A DNA stretch of 19,351 nucleotides from an uncultured Lachnobacterium sp. GTDB taxonomy: Bacteria > Bacillota > Clostridia > Lachnospirales > Lachnospiraceae. The notes below the pieces were generated by a model that saw only the letters and a program-made list of their open reading frames with translations, searched no databases and was not told the origin of the DNA. The translations under genes and the position numbers were made by a program. The stretch covers positions 1 through 19,351 of the forward strand of contig URYB01000010.1 in NCBI GenBank assembly GCA_900552085.1. Reading direction: 5' to 3'. Shown here piece by piece: positions 7,755 through 15,859 of this stretch (position 1 is its first letter; each line of letters opens with the position of its first letter).

Positions 7755-8621
7755 ATGAAAAACGAAAAGACAAAAAACATAATTTTAGATTTAATTTATG
7801 ACATCATAGGTTCTATTTTCTATAGTATCAGCATCTATACATTTGCCAAAATTGGAAATTTCGCACCGGGCGGAATAAGCGGTCTGGCGCTGATTATGAA
7901 CTACCTGTGGCATCTGCCAATCGGTCTGACCACGCTGGTATTGAACCTGCCGCTGATCTTACTGAGTTATAAGATTGTCGGCAAAGAATTTCTTTTGAAA
8001 AGCTTCAAAACAATCTGCATCAGCACCTTCTTTCTGGATGTGATTTTCCCGATGTTTCCGGTATATACCGGCTCCCGCTTCATGGCGGCGCTTTTTTCCG
8101 GTATCTTCCTTGGAATCGCACTGGCGCTGTTTTATATGAGAGGTTCTTCCTCCGGTGGTACAGACTTCCTTACCATGTCAGTAAAAGTGTTGCGCCCACA
8201 TTTGTCCATCGGCATGATTACCATGCTGATTGATCTCGTCATCATCTTTCTGGGCTGGCCGGCCTTCGGAACTGTCGATGCCGTCCTTTACGGTCTGACC
8301 GCCACGATCCTGACCTCGCTTGTCATCGACAAAATCATGTACGGCATGGGCTCAGGCACACTGCTGATCATTATTACGGAAAAAGGCGAAGAAGTCGCTG
8401 CAAGAATCTCCGATGTGATTGACCGCGGTTCCACCGAGATCAAGGCAAAAGGAAGCTACACGCAGGATAACAAAGATGTTCTTCTGTGTGCATGCTCCAA
8501 ATCCCAGGCATATATGGTGCGCCGTCTTGCCCATGAAGTGGACAAGAATGTATTTATCATGGTAACCGAAACCAACGAAGTATACGGGGAAGGCTTCTTA
8601 GAAGCCAAACCGAAGCAGTAA
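7755..8621 (+). CDS. YitT family membrane protein (DUF161 plus DUF2179)
   Basis: 288 residues. Seen: an N-terminal polytopic part with about five or six membrane segments (residues ~10-205), including NFAPGGISGLALIMNYLWHLP and FYMRGSSSGGTDFLTM, typical of the YitT_membrane domain. It is followed by a soluble C-terminal DUF2179-like domain (~206-288), with RISDVIDRGSTEIKAKGSY and HEVDKNVFIMVTETNEVYGEGF. AGGAGA stands about 9 bases before the ATG. Transport has been proposed for the family, but no substrate is established. Its stop (TAA 8619-8621) shares a base with a possible ATG of the mocA-like gene. That coupling with a molybdenum-cofactor gene, opposite the xdh operon, is suggestive but gives no function. 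Confidence 0.93.
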   Translation: MKNEKTKNIILDLIYDIIGSIFYSISIYTFAKIGNFAPGGISGLALIMNYLWHLPIGLTTLVLNLPLILLSYKIVGKEFLLKSFKTICISTFFLDVIFPMFPVYTGSRFMAALFSGIFLGIALALFYMRGSSSGGTDFLTMSVKVLRPHLSIGMITMLIDLVIIFLGWPAFGTVDAVLYGLTATILTSLVIDKIMYGMGSGTLLIIITEKGEEVAARISDVIDRGSTEIKAKGSYTQDNKDVLLCACSKSQAYMVRRLAHEVDKNVFIMVTETNEVYGEGFLEAKPKQ

Positions 8622-8638
8622 TGCAGAAAGGGACTCTT

Positions 8639-9259
8639 ATGGTATCAGACTTACGCATCGGCTGTGTTCTTATGGCTTCCGGCATGGGAAAACGCTTCGG
8701 AAGCAACAAACTTCTCGCACCTTACAAAGGCCGTACGCTTTTTTCCTGCGCCTGTGCCATCGCAGCTTCTGTGCCTTTTTACAAAATCTGCGTGATCACC
8801 CGGCACCCAGAGATTGCAGATCTCTGTCAAAAGCAGGCACTTCCCTTTGTCCTGCACGACAGGACGGACCGAAACGAGGTGGTTGCCCTTGGCGTTTCCA
8901 CCTTACTTTCAAATACGAACGCCAAAGAGGATGCTGCTTTGCTCGACGGCATCCTCTTTCTGCCGTGTGACCAACCGTGCATCCGCCCGGCCAGTATGAA
9001 ACGGTTATGCACTGCATTTTCCGGACAACCGGATCATATCTGCCGCTTATCTTATACCAATGCTGCCGGTGAAACGATTCCCGGTTCCCCGGTTCTGTTT
9101 CCACAACAGTATTTTCAGGAATTGCAGAATCTTCCCCCGAAAAAAGGCGGCAGTTTTCTTGCAAAAAAATATCCCCTGCAGGTGACATATGTACCCGCAG
9201 AGGACCCTTTGGAACTCTTCGATATTGATACGCCGGAAGACTTATCCCGGCTTCCATAG
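8639..9259 (+). CDS. mocA: MocA-like molybdenum cofactor nucleotidyltransferase
   Basis: 206 residues; MobA-like NTP transferase family. MocA joins CMP to molybdopterin to make the dinucleotide form used by xanthine-dehydrogenase enzymes, which fits the adjacent xdh operon. Seen: a Rossmann-like start IGCVLMASGMGKRFGSNKLL with the G-x-G-x-R-x-G-x-x-K nucleotide loop, the metal-binding region FLPCDQPCIRP, GSPVLFPQQYFQELQNL, and the C-terminal FDIDTPEDLSRL typical of the family. I chose ATG 8639, preceded by AGAAAGGGA; an in-frame ATG at 8621 overlapping the YitT stop (TAATG) is the alternative. CTP versus GTP specificity is inferred from context only. It ends 4 bases from the convergent permease gene, with no terminator between them. 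Confidence 0.86.
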   Translation: MVSDLRIGCVLMASGMGKRFGSNKLLAPYKGRTLFSCACAIAASVPFYKICVITRHPEIADLCQKQALPFVLHDRTDRNEVVALGVSTLLSNTNAKEDAALLDGILFLPCDQPCIRPASMKRLCTAFSGQPDHICRLSYTNAAGETIPGSPVLFPQQYFQELQNLPPKKGGSFLAKKYPLQVTYVPAEDPLELFDIDTPEDLSRLP

Positions 9260-9263
9260 CGAT

Positions 9264-10673
9264 CTACTGTTTGTTTTCTTTGTCTTTTGGCAGAATCACA
9301 TTCAAAATGATAGCAACAATTGCAGCCGGTACGATACCGGAACCACCGAATACCAGCTGGATGGTCTCTGGCATCTGTGCCAGTACTGCAGTGTTCGCAC
9401 CCATTCCATATCCTACACCAAGCGCAACCGATACGATTGTCAGTCTTCTCGGTGTCAGAGGCTCCTTCGTAATCAGCTGAATACCACTTACAATAATGGA
9501 AGAGAACATCATAACTGCTGCTCCGCCAAGTACGGACTGTGGCATGATAGAAATCAAAGCTCCAAGCTTTGGAATCAGTCCACATAAAATCAAAAATACA
9601 GCGCCGGACGCTAATGCGATACGGTTTACCACCTTTGTCATTGCAACGAGTCCTACGTTCTGACTGAAAGATGTATTCGGAAGAACACCAAACAATGCTG
9701 CCAGCGTTGATCCAAGTCCATCACACATAACACCACCGGATAACTCCTTATCGGTCGCTTCACGATCCATTCCACCTTCGATCACGCCGGAAATATCACC
9801 GATTGTCTCCACGGCGGTCACAACGAACATGATCAGAACCGGTACGATTGCTCTCGCATCAAATACCGGCTTGACCGGCATAATTTTTGGAACTGCAAAC
9901 CAGCTTGCTTCTGCCACTTTGTCCCAGTTGAGCGCCCATGACTTTGTGTATTCCCCACCATCGGCTGTCACTCCGGTATTTGGCAGGACACATCCCATAA
10001 TGATTGCAGCAATGTATCCGACAATAATTCCGATCAGAATCGATGATGAACTGAGTACTCCCTTGGTCCAATGCTTGAAAAACAGGATAACCACAAGTAC
10101 CAGACATGCAAGAAGCAGATTCTCTGCGGAACCAAAATCCGATGCCGAATTACCACCACCAAAAGAATTAATTCCCACGCTGATCAGGGATAATCCGATG
10201 GAAAGTACCACCGTTCCGGTGACAACAGATGGGAAGAAACGGCGCAGCGGCTTTAAGAAAGCTCCCAGAACCGTCTCCATGAGACCACCGATAATTGAAG
10301 CTCCCATGATGGCTCCATATCCTAAAATACCGCCTCCCATAATATTTGCGACACTACTGAACACGCCGATAAATCCAGAACTTGTTCCCATGATGATCGG
10401 CACCTTTCCACCGATCGGTCCAATTGCAAACAGCTGAATCAGCGTAACAATTCCCGCGATGATCATTGCATTCTGCAGCAACGCTACCTGAATCCCTGCA
10501 TATTCTCCACTATTGCCGATGCCACAGGCTCCGGTAATGATCAAAAGCGGTGTCAGGTTTCCCACGAACATCGCAAGTACATGCTGCAGGCCGAGTGGAA
10601 TAGCCTGCTTCAGTGGCAGCTTCCCGTCAAAGACATAGGCTGCCGGTGAAAGTTCATTCGCTTTGCTTTTCAT
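9264..10673 (-). CDS. NCS2 family xanthine/uracil permease
   Basis: 469-residue cytoplasmic-membrane transporter that imports nucleobases with a cation. The start is ATG 10673, with AAGGAGA 10-12 bases upstream; 48 extra open codons upstream contain the promoter. Seen: GLQHVLAMFVGNLTP in segment 1 (His31), VPIIMGTSSGFIGVFSS in segment 3, VETIGDISGV around Glu289, Asp318 in MCDGLGS, and the NCS2 signature QNVGLVAMTKVVNR at 338-351. Glu289, Asp318, Gln338 and Asn339 match the spacing and context of the substrate-site residues of E. coli XanQ (Glu272, Asp304, Gln324, Asn325), so it belongs with purine (xanthine/urate) rather than uracil permeases. It likely feeds the xdh enzyme encoded nearby. 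About 14 hydrophobic segments are expected. Confidence 0.93.
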   Translation of the reverse strand: MKSKANELSPAAYVFDGKLPLKQAIPLGLQHVLAMFVGNLTPLLIITGACGIGNSGEYAGIQVALLQNAMIIAGIVTLIQLFAIGPIGGKVPIIMGTSSGFIGVFSSVANIMGGGILGYGAIMGASIIGGLMETVLGAFLKPLRRFFPSVVTGTVVLSIGLSLISVGINSFGGGNSASDFGSAENLLLACLVLVVILFFKHWTKGVLSSSSILIGIIVGYIAAIIMGCVLPNTGVTADGGEYTKSWALNWDKVAEASWFAVPKIMPVKPVFDARAIVPVLIMFVVTAVETIGDISGVIEGGMDREATDKELSGGVMCDGLGSTLAALFGVLPNTSFSQNVGLVAMTKVVNRIALASGAVFLILCGLIPKLGALISIMPQSVLGGAAVMMFSSIIVSGIQLITKEPLTPRRLTIVSVALGVGYGMGANTAVLAQMPETIQLVFGGSGIVPAAIVAIILNVILPKDKENKQ

Positions 10674-10710
10674 ATTATTTTGTATCTCCTTTTTCCTTCG
10701 TCTGCTTTTG

Positions 10711-10739
10711 ATATTAGAAGAAAAAAAGCACTTTGTAAA
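10711..10739 (-). promoter_or_regulatory. promoter of the xanthine permease gene
   Basis: Minus strand TTTACA (10739-10734), a 17-base spacer rich in T, and TAATAT (10716-10711). The leader to the ATG is only about 30 bases, too short for a purine riboswitch, and no such aptamer was seen. Confidence 0.75.
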
Positions 10740-10779
10740 CAGTTTCCATATAAATAAGTAAAAGATTTTCTCACTTTTC

Positions 10780-10808
10780 TTGTAATTTTCCGCATAAAAT
10801 GCCATAAT
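10780..10808 (+). promoter_or_regulatory. promoter of the NSS-TAXI-GltS operon
   Basis: TTGTAA (10780-10785), 17-base spacer, CATAAT (10803-10808). The spacer holds the perfect palindrome GCAT-AAA-ATGC (10792-10802), placed where a repressor would block polymerase. AGGAGG (10831-10836) then leads to the ATG at 10846. Confidence 0.65.
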
Positions 10809-10845
10809 AGCAAGCATATGGATAAAATTTAGGAGGATTAAAATT

Positions 10846-12201
10846 ATGGGTCAAAAACGTGACACCTTTTCCAGCAAATTAGGCTTTATCTTTGCGGCGG
10901 CCGGATCTGCTGTGGGACTTGGAAATCTATGGAGATTTCCGTACTTAGCTGCAAAATACGGTGGAGGAATTTTTATTCTCGTCTACCTGTTGCTTGCAGT
11001 CACTTTCGGATTTACGCTGATGATCACAGAAGTATCTCTCGGACGTAAAACCGGACTCAGCGCAGCCGGTGCTTTCAAAAAACTGGATAACCGCTTCGGT
11101 TTCGTCGGTGTACTGGCGTGTATCGTTCCGTTTATCATCACACCATATTACTGTGTCATCGGCGGATGGGTCATCAAATATATGGTTTCTTTCCTCAGCG
11201 GTCATGTGGGGGCTGCCGCTGGAGATGATTTCTTTACCAATTTCATTGCAGAACCGGTTGAACCAATCATCTGGTTTGCGATCTTCGTACTGCTGACCTC
11301 CATCGTTGTTATCATCGGTGTACAAAAAGGTATCGAAAAAGCAAGTACGATCCTGATGCCGGTACTTATTGTATTAATTATCGCCATCAGCCTTTACTGC
11401 ATCACCCGTCCGGGTGCTGCCGCCGGCGTGAAGTATTATCTCTTCCCTGACATCAAGCACTTCTCTGCAACGACTGTGCTTGCCGCCATGGGACAGCTCT
11501 TTTACTCCATGTCACTGGCTATGGGTATCATGATTACTTACGGTTCTTATATGAAAAAAGACGACGATCTGCGTGACTCTGTACGTAAAATCGAAATTTT
11601 CGATACACTTATCGCATTCCTCGCCGGACTTCTTATCGTACCTTCCGTATTCGTATTTTCCGGTGGAAGCAAGGATGCACTAAGCAAAGGACCTTCCCTG
11701 ATGTTCATCACACTGCCGAAAGTATTTGACAGTATGAACCTCGGTGGATTCATTGGTGGTGCCTTTTTCATTCTTGTACTTTTTGCAGCATTGACTTCCT
11801 CTATTTCTTTATTGGAAACAAACGTATCCATTGTCTGCGACAAGCTGCACTGGGGACGTAAAAAAGCAACCATCGCGATCACAATCTATGTATTGATTGT
11901 CGGCGGACTGGTATCCTTAGGATTCGGACCTTTAAGCTTTATCAAGATTCTCGGTATGGGACTTCTGGATTTCTTCGATTTCATCAGCAACAGTGTTCTG
12001 ATGCCGATCGTTGCCATGCTTACCTGCATCTTCGTCGGATTTATTGTAAAACCAAAGACGGTCATCGACGAAGTGGAAAGCAACGGCTCTTTCAAAGAGA
12101 AGAAATTCTATGTTGTAATGCTTAAGTGGATTGCTCCAATCTGCCTTGCTCTGATCCTGATCTTTGCAGTATCTGAAGCTTTAGGTTTCATCACCGTATA
12201 A
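10846..12201 (+). CDS. neurotransmitter:sodium symporter (NSS/SNF, LeuT fold)
   Basis: 451-residue Na+-coupled amino-acid transporter of the inner membrane. Seen: segment 1 with the unwound motif AGSAVGLGNLWRFPY (19-33), segment 6 with FYSMSLAMGIMITYGSY (219-235), and segment 8 with ALTSSISLLETN (315-326), whose Thr-Ser pair matches the Na2-site residues of LeuT. Segment 6 reads SLAMG where LeuT has SLGFG, so substrate preference may differ. Length and hydrophobicity suggest 11 membrane helices, as in many bacterial members. Start ATG 10846 has AGGAGG 9 bases upstream. First gene of an apparent operon: the TAXI gene follows after 24 bases. The substrate is unknown; an amino acid is expected. 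Confidence 0.94.
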   Translation: MGQKRDTFSSKLGFIFAAAGSAVGLGNLWRFPYLAAKYGGGIFILVYLLLAVTFGFTLMITEVSLGRKTGLSAAGAFKKLDNRFGFVGVLACIVPFIITPYYCVIGGWVIKYMVSFLSGHVGAAAGDDFFTNFIAEPVEPIIWFAIFVLLTSIVVIIGVQKGIEKASTILMPVLIVLIIAISLYCITRPGAAAGVKYYLFPDIKHFSATTVLAAMGQLFYSMSLAMGIMITYGSYMKKDDDLRDSVRKIEIFDTLIAFLAGLLIVPSVFVFSGGSKDALSKGPSLMFITLPKVFDSMNLGGFIGGAFFILVLFAALTSSISLLETNVSIVCDKLHWGRKKATIAITIYVLIVGGLVSLGFGPLSFIKILGMGLLDFFDFISNSVLMPIVAMLTCIFVGFIVKPKTVIDEVESNGSFKEKKFYVVMLKWIAPICLALILIFAVSEALGFITV

Positions 12202-12225
12202 TTACTAGATTTGGAGGAAAACTCT

Positions 12226-13185
12226 ATGTGGAAAAAACTACTCAGTCTTACGCTGTGTGTGTCAACGCTTCTTCTGGGCGGATGCGGAATGACTTCCAAT
12301 AAAATCCGTTTTGGTACAGCTGCGTTAGGTGGCATGTATCACTCCTTCGGAAGCGCGTTCACACAGCTCGTCTCAACAGAAGACATTGACTGTCAGATGG
12401 AAATGAAAACGACCGCCGGTTCTGCGGCCAACTTACGGCTCCTTTCCGACGGATACATTGAACTTGGAATTGCCCAGATGGACTTAACTGCGGATGCCTA
12501 CAAAGGAACCGGTATCTTTGAAGGAAAAGAATATCAGGGATTTAAAGCAATCGCAGGTCTGTACACAGAAGCCTGCCAGATTGTTGTCCGTGCAGATTCT
12601 TCCATCCAGTCACTCGATGACTTACAGGGAAAAAACATATCCATCGGTGAGGAAGATTCCGGAACCGAGCGGAATGCCAATCAGATTTTGAAAGCAAGTG
12701 GACTTTCTTCCGAACTGGTACACACTGTGAATCTGGATTACGCGCAGGCGGCTTCGCAGCTGCAGTCTGGTGACATTGACGCATTGTTTTGTACCGCCGG
12801 TGTGCAGACAACGGTAATCGATGAATTATCCCGCCAGTGCGATATCCGGCTGCTTTCGATCGATAAGGACTGTCTGGACAAACTGCTTCAGCTCAACGAT
12901 TGTTACAGTACATACACCATTCCTGCGGATACCTACAACGGACAGACAGAAGATGTAATAACACTTGGTGTACAGGCGGTACTTCTGGCAAGTGACAAAC
13001 TTTCCGAAAAAACAGTCGAACAATTAACGGAACTTCTGTTTTCTCACGCACAGGATATTCAATACAGCATTCCTGTAGATTTACAAATGAATGAAACTTC
13101 TGCAACACAGGGCATAACCATTCCTTTCCATCCGGGAGCTGCGGCTTATTACGCCAAGCAGAACATTCAGGTATCAACGGAATAA
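12226..13185 (+). CDS. TAXI-family solute-binding lipoprotein
   Basis: 319 residues; an extracytoplasmic binding protein anchored by lipid. Start ATG 12226 has GGAGG about 8 bases upstream; the upstream TTG overlaps that site and is not a start. Seen: signal peptide MWKKLLSLTLCVSTLLLGGC with lipobox LGGC and lipidated Cys20; IRFGTAALGGMYHSFGSAF, the TAXI opening (G-x-x-x-G-G-x-Y); KTTAGSAANLRLLSDGYIEL; GIAQMDLTADAYKGTG; and GEEDSGTERNANQILKASGL. TAXI proteins usually serve TRAP importers with a fused 4TM/12TM membrane protein; none is in this window. It lies between an NSS gene (24 bases) and gltS (18 bases). Characterised TAXI proteins often bind glutamate or similar acids; its ligand here is inferred only. 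Confidence 0.92.
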   Translation: MWKKLLSLTLCVSTLLLGGCGMTSNKIRFGTAALGGMYHSFGSAFTQLVSTEDIDCQMEMKTTAGSAANLRLLSDGYIELGIAQMDLTADAYKGTGIFEGKEYQGFKAIAGLYTEACQIVVRADSSIQSLDDLQGKNISIGEEDSGTERNANQILKASGLSSELVHTVNLDYAQAASQLQSGDIDALFCTAGVQTTVIDELSRQCDIRLLSIDKDCLDKLLQLNDCYSTYTIPADTYNGQTEDVITLGVQAVLLASDKLSEKTVEQLTELLFSHAQDIQYSIPVDLQMNETSATQGITIPFHPGAAAYYAKQNIQVSTE

Positions 13186-13203
13186 TGTTTAGAAGGGAAC
13201 ACT

Positions 13204-14391
13204 ATGCAAATTCATTTAGATATGTATCAGACGCTTGCCATCGCGGTCGTCGTTCTGATGCTCGGACAATTTTTAAAACAAAAAATACATTTTCTGGAGA
13301 AATTCTGCGTACCTGCACCAGTCGTGGGCGGTCTGCTTTTTGCGATTTTTACCTGTGTCTGCTTTTCTACCGGCGTAGCGGAATTTTCCTTTGATGACAC
13401 GCTGCGGGAAGTCTGTATGGTATTTTTCTTTACCTCTGTCGGATTTCAGGCAAATCTGAAAGTATTAAAAAGTGGTGGAAAATCCTTATTTATTTTCCTT
13501 ATCCTTGTCATTGTACTGATCCTGTCACAGAACTTCCTGGCAATCGGAATGTCATCTGTTCTCGGACTTGATCCATTGATTGGTATGTGTACCGGTTCCA
13601 TCCCTATGGTCGGTGGTCACGGTACTGCCGGAGCATTCGGACCGGTTCTCGAAGACTTCAACGTACAGGGTGCTACAACAATCTGTACCGCCGCAGCGAC
13701 ATTCGGACTTATCGCCGGAAGCCTGATTGGTGGTCCGATTGGACGCAGACTGATTGAGAAGAAAAACCTTCTTGAGACTGCCGTCACAGATGATGACAGC
13801 CTTTTGGTTGAAGAAGAGATAAAACACGAGCGTCATACCAACATGTATGCAGCTGCCGTATTCCAGCTCATCATTGCGGTCGGTCTGGGAACCATTTTTT
13901 CCTGGCTCCTCACCAAGACCGGCATGACTTTCCCGATCTACATCGGTGCCATGATTGCTGCCGCTCTCATCCGAAATATCGGTGAATACTCCGGAAAATT
14001 TGTCATTCATATGGGTGAGATCAACGATCTGGGTGGTATCTGCCTTTCGCTTTTCCTTGGAATCGCTATGATTACACTGAAACTGTGGCAGCTTGCCTCT
14101 CTGGCACTTCCACTTGTTATACTGCTCGGTGCCCAGGTTCTGCTGATTTTCATCTTCACATACTTTATCATTTTCCGCGTGATGGGAAGCGATTATGATG
14201 CCGCTGTACTTGCAGCCGGCACCTGTGGATTCGGAATGGGTGCAACCCCGAATGCCATGGCAAACATGCAGGTTCTGTGTGAGCGCTATGCGCCTTCCGT
14301 GAAAGCCTACCTTCTGATTCCACTGATTGGAAGTCTGTTCGCAGATTTCTTAAACAGCCTTGCTATTACATTCTTTATAAACTTGTTGTAA
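13204..14391 (+). CDS. gltS: sodium/glutamate symporter, ESS family
   Basis: 395 residues, near the ~401 of E. coli GltS; Na+-dependent glutamate uptake at the cytoplasmic membrane. Seen: N-terminal LKQKIHFLEKFCVPAPVVGG, the first re-entrant-loop signature GSIPMVGGHGTAGAFG (131-146) with ATTICTAAATFGLIAGSLIGG after it, and the matching second half GTCGFGMGATPNAMANM near 339-355. A charged loop (about residues 185-218) separates the two inverted halves, normal for the family. RBS AGAAGGGA is 6-7 bases before the ATG. It lies 18 bases after the TAXI lipoprotein gene and 20 before a small gene, so all are probably co-transcribed. The family call is firm; glutamate specificity follows the family. 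Confidence 0.93.
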   Translation: MQIHLDMYQTLAIAVVVLMLGQFLKQKIHFLEKFCVPAPVVGGLLFAIFTCVCFSTGVAEFSFDDTLREVCMVFFFTSVGFQANLKVLKSGGKSLFIFLILVIVLILSQNFLAIGMSSVLGLDPLIGMCTGSIPMVGGHGTAGAFGPVLEDFNVQGATTICTAAATFGLIAGSLIGGPIGRRLIEKKNLLETAVTDDDSLLVEEEIKHERHTNMYAAAVFQLIIAVGLGTIFSWLLTKTGMTFPIYIGAMIAAALIRNIGEYSGKFVIHMGEINDLGGICLSLFLGIAMITLKLWQLASLALPLVILLGAQVLLIFIFTYFIIFRVMGSDYDAAVLAAGTCGFGMGATPNAMANMQVLCERYAPSVKAYLLIPLIGSLFADFLNSLAITFFINLL

Positions 14392-14411
14392 TTTTTTAGG
14401 GAGATTAGATT

Positions 14412-14618
14412 ATGTTCAAATTTTTTAAAGAAAAGAAAGAAAAAAAAGCCAGGGAAAAACATACGTATGATTTGGAAATTGATAATTTAGCTGTACCGGA
14501 AATTCATACACACAAACCGGAAACCGAAAAAAAAGAATCCCCGGAAGAAGAGCAGCCATCTGTCACCTATGACACGGTTGCTATCCCGGAGATTCACATT
14601 CCGAAAAAGAAATCTTAA
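14412..14618 (+). CDS. small charged protein with internal duplication, unknown function
   Basis: 68 residues, not recognised. Lys-rich N-terminus (MFKFFKEKKEKKAREK), an acidic middle (KPETEKKESPEEEQPS) and a basic end (IPKKKS); no membrane segment or signal peptide, so cytoplasmic. The motif YD...LAVPEIH (residues 19-32) recurs as YD...VAIPEIH (53-62), the PEIH cores 30 residues apart, each followed by a lysine-bearing tail. Codons differ at third positions (gaa/gag, cat/cac), so the protein motif appears to be maintained. AGGGAGA precedes the ATG by 8 bases, and the gene starts 20 bases after gltS, so co-transcription is likely. It could be an accessory or regulator of the transporters, but nothing in it proves this. 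Confidence 0.75.
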   Translation: MFKFFKEKKEKKAREKHTYDLEIDNLAVPEIHTHKPETEKKESPEEEQPSVTYDTVAIPEIHIPKKKS

Positions 14619-14624
14619 ATTAAT

Positions 14625-15664
14625 TTATTCTCTACGCTGACCTTTATTGGCATACATTTTCTTATCTGCTTTGCCAATAATGGTCCGCATATCTTTGCCT
14701 TGTCCTACCGCATATCCGACCGATGCAGAAATCGGGAACTCACTTGTATCATCAATTTCTGCAACCACTTTTTTCCACTTAGCAATAATTATTTCAGCAA
14801 GATCTGCAGTGCCATCCTTTATAATCATAATAAATTCATCGCCACCGTAGCGGAATGCTTCTGCCGGCTCACCACACACCTGCTTGATCGACTCCGCAAT
14901 CTTCACGATCAGGAAATCCCCCGACAGATGACCGAATGTATCATTCACATATTTGAGACGGTTGATATCCCAGTAAATAATTGCGACCTGCATATCTTTG
15001 TATGTATCGCTGTCCACAACTTCCAAAAGCTTGTTCCGATTGTACATACCGCATAAAAGCAGGTAGCCAGAAGCGACCTTGGAACTACATAATACAATGC
15101 CAGCGTAACCAGCGGATTTTTATTTACTTCATTGAGAAGAAATACACCATCTTTGGAAACTTCTGCGAGCGTTTTCGTTGTAAGCAGCGCCATATTCGCA
15201 TCACAGATTCCATAATAGTATCCGACATATGTGCTTATAATAATACTCAGAATCGTAATTACAAACGCGTAACTGGCAAGTTTCTTATCTGCATACATAC
15301 TTGAAAAAATAATCGGAATCACAACGACAATGACCGTATGATATGTAAGTGCACTTCCCGCAACGGTGACCATAACGGCAATGACCGTAATGTTCAGATA
15401 CTTTGTAACCGGCTTTTCCAATCCAATATATACAAGTAACGCCAGATAAATCAAAAGCACCGCGATCATCTCAACATAACTGGTAACAAAGATCCGCGTA
15501 TCTACAATAAATACACCGATAAGATTCAAAAAAAGCGTAAACGAATACAACAGAAAAATAATGATAATGCAACGGATAGAAAATATATTCTGCATTTTAT
15601 CTTTCTGCTCATAATATGTATTTTTCTTAAATATTTCTGACCAGGCAATTTTACCCTTGCGCAT
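14625..15664 (-). pseudogene. membrane diguanylate cyclase (GGDEF), disrupted by frame change and linker loss
   Basis: Two overlapping frames make up one broken gene. The upstream part starts at ATG 15664 (GAGGGA upstream) and encodes about six membrane helices up to TLALYYVVPRSLLATCFYAV. It then leaves the right frame near 15050-15100 and stops at 14945. The GGDEF domain resumes in another frame near 15053 as GMYNRNKLLE and runs to 14625: YWDINRLKYVNDTFGH, RYGGDEF (active site intact), and C-terminal GKADKKMYANKG. The inhibitory RxxD site before GGDEF is absent. Relatives have a coiled linker of roughly 25-40 residues ending in D-x-L-T-G between the membrane part and YNRN; here it is gone, so an internal deletion probably caused the frame change. 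A good promoter (15709-15737) remains. An assembly error is the alternative explanation. Confidence 0.82.
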
Positions 15665-15708
15665 TTTTCCCTCAAAACAATCAAAATCTGATGTATATAA
15701 CTATGCCG

Positions 15709-15737
15709 ATTATAACATGTTTACAGAGTCCGTGCAA
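15709..15737 (-). promoter_or_regulatory. promoter of the disrupted GGDEF gene
   Basis: Minus strand TTGCAC (15737-15732), 17-base spacer, consensus TATAAT (15714-15709) with TGT just before it. It is still near consensus although the gene behind it is broken. Confidence 0.82.
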
Positions 15738-15774
15738 AACATATTCCACATGTGTCCAAAAAAATACGAAAGCC

Positions 15775-15803
15775 TTGCGGCATACTGCTTTTTCATGTAT
15801 ACT
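15775..15803 (+). promoter_or_regulatory. promoter of the trigger-factor-like gene
   Basis: TTGCGG (15775-15780), 17-base spacer, TATACT (15798-15803). Transcription would start near 15810, giving a leader of about 50 bases before the ATG at 15860. Confidence 0.75.
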
Positions 15804-15859
15804 ACACCCATGTTGCGAATGAATCAAAGCATACAAATTACAAGAAATGAGGATAAATC

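Noticed and set aside
8796..9257. 153-residue antisense ORF across mocA
   Set aside because: Opposite-strand shadow of a recognisable nucleotidyltransferase, low-complexity composition and no start signal.
9829..10437. 202-residue ORF antisense to the permease
   Set aside because: Pro/Thr/Ile-rich translation typical of the reverse strand of a membrane protein gene.
10674..10817. 48-codon N-terminal extension of the xanthine permease
   Set aside because: It contains the promoter (10711-10739) and ribosome binding site, and NCS2 proteins start near the chosen ATG.
14619..14624. Terminator between the small duplicated-motif gene and the converging GGDEF gene
   Set aside because: The gap is six bases, and no hairpin with a T run is visible at either gene end.
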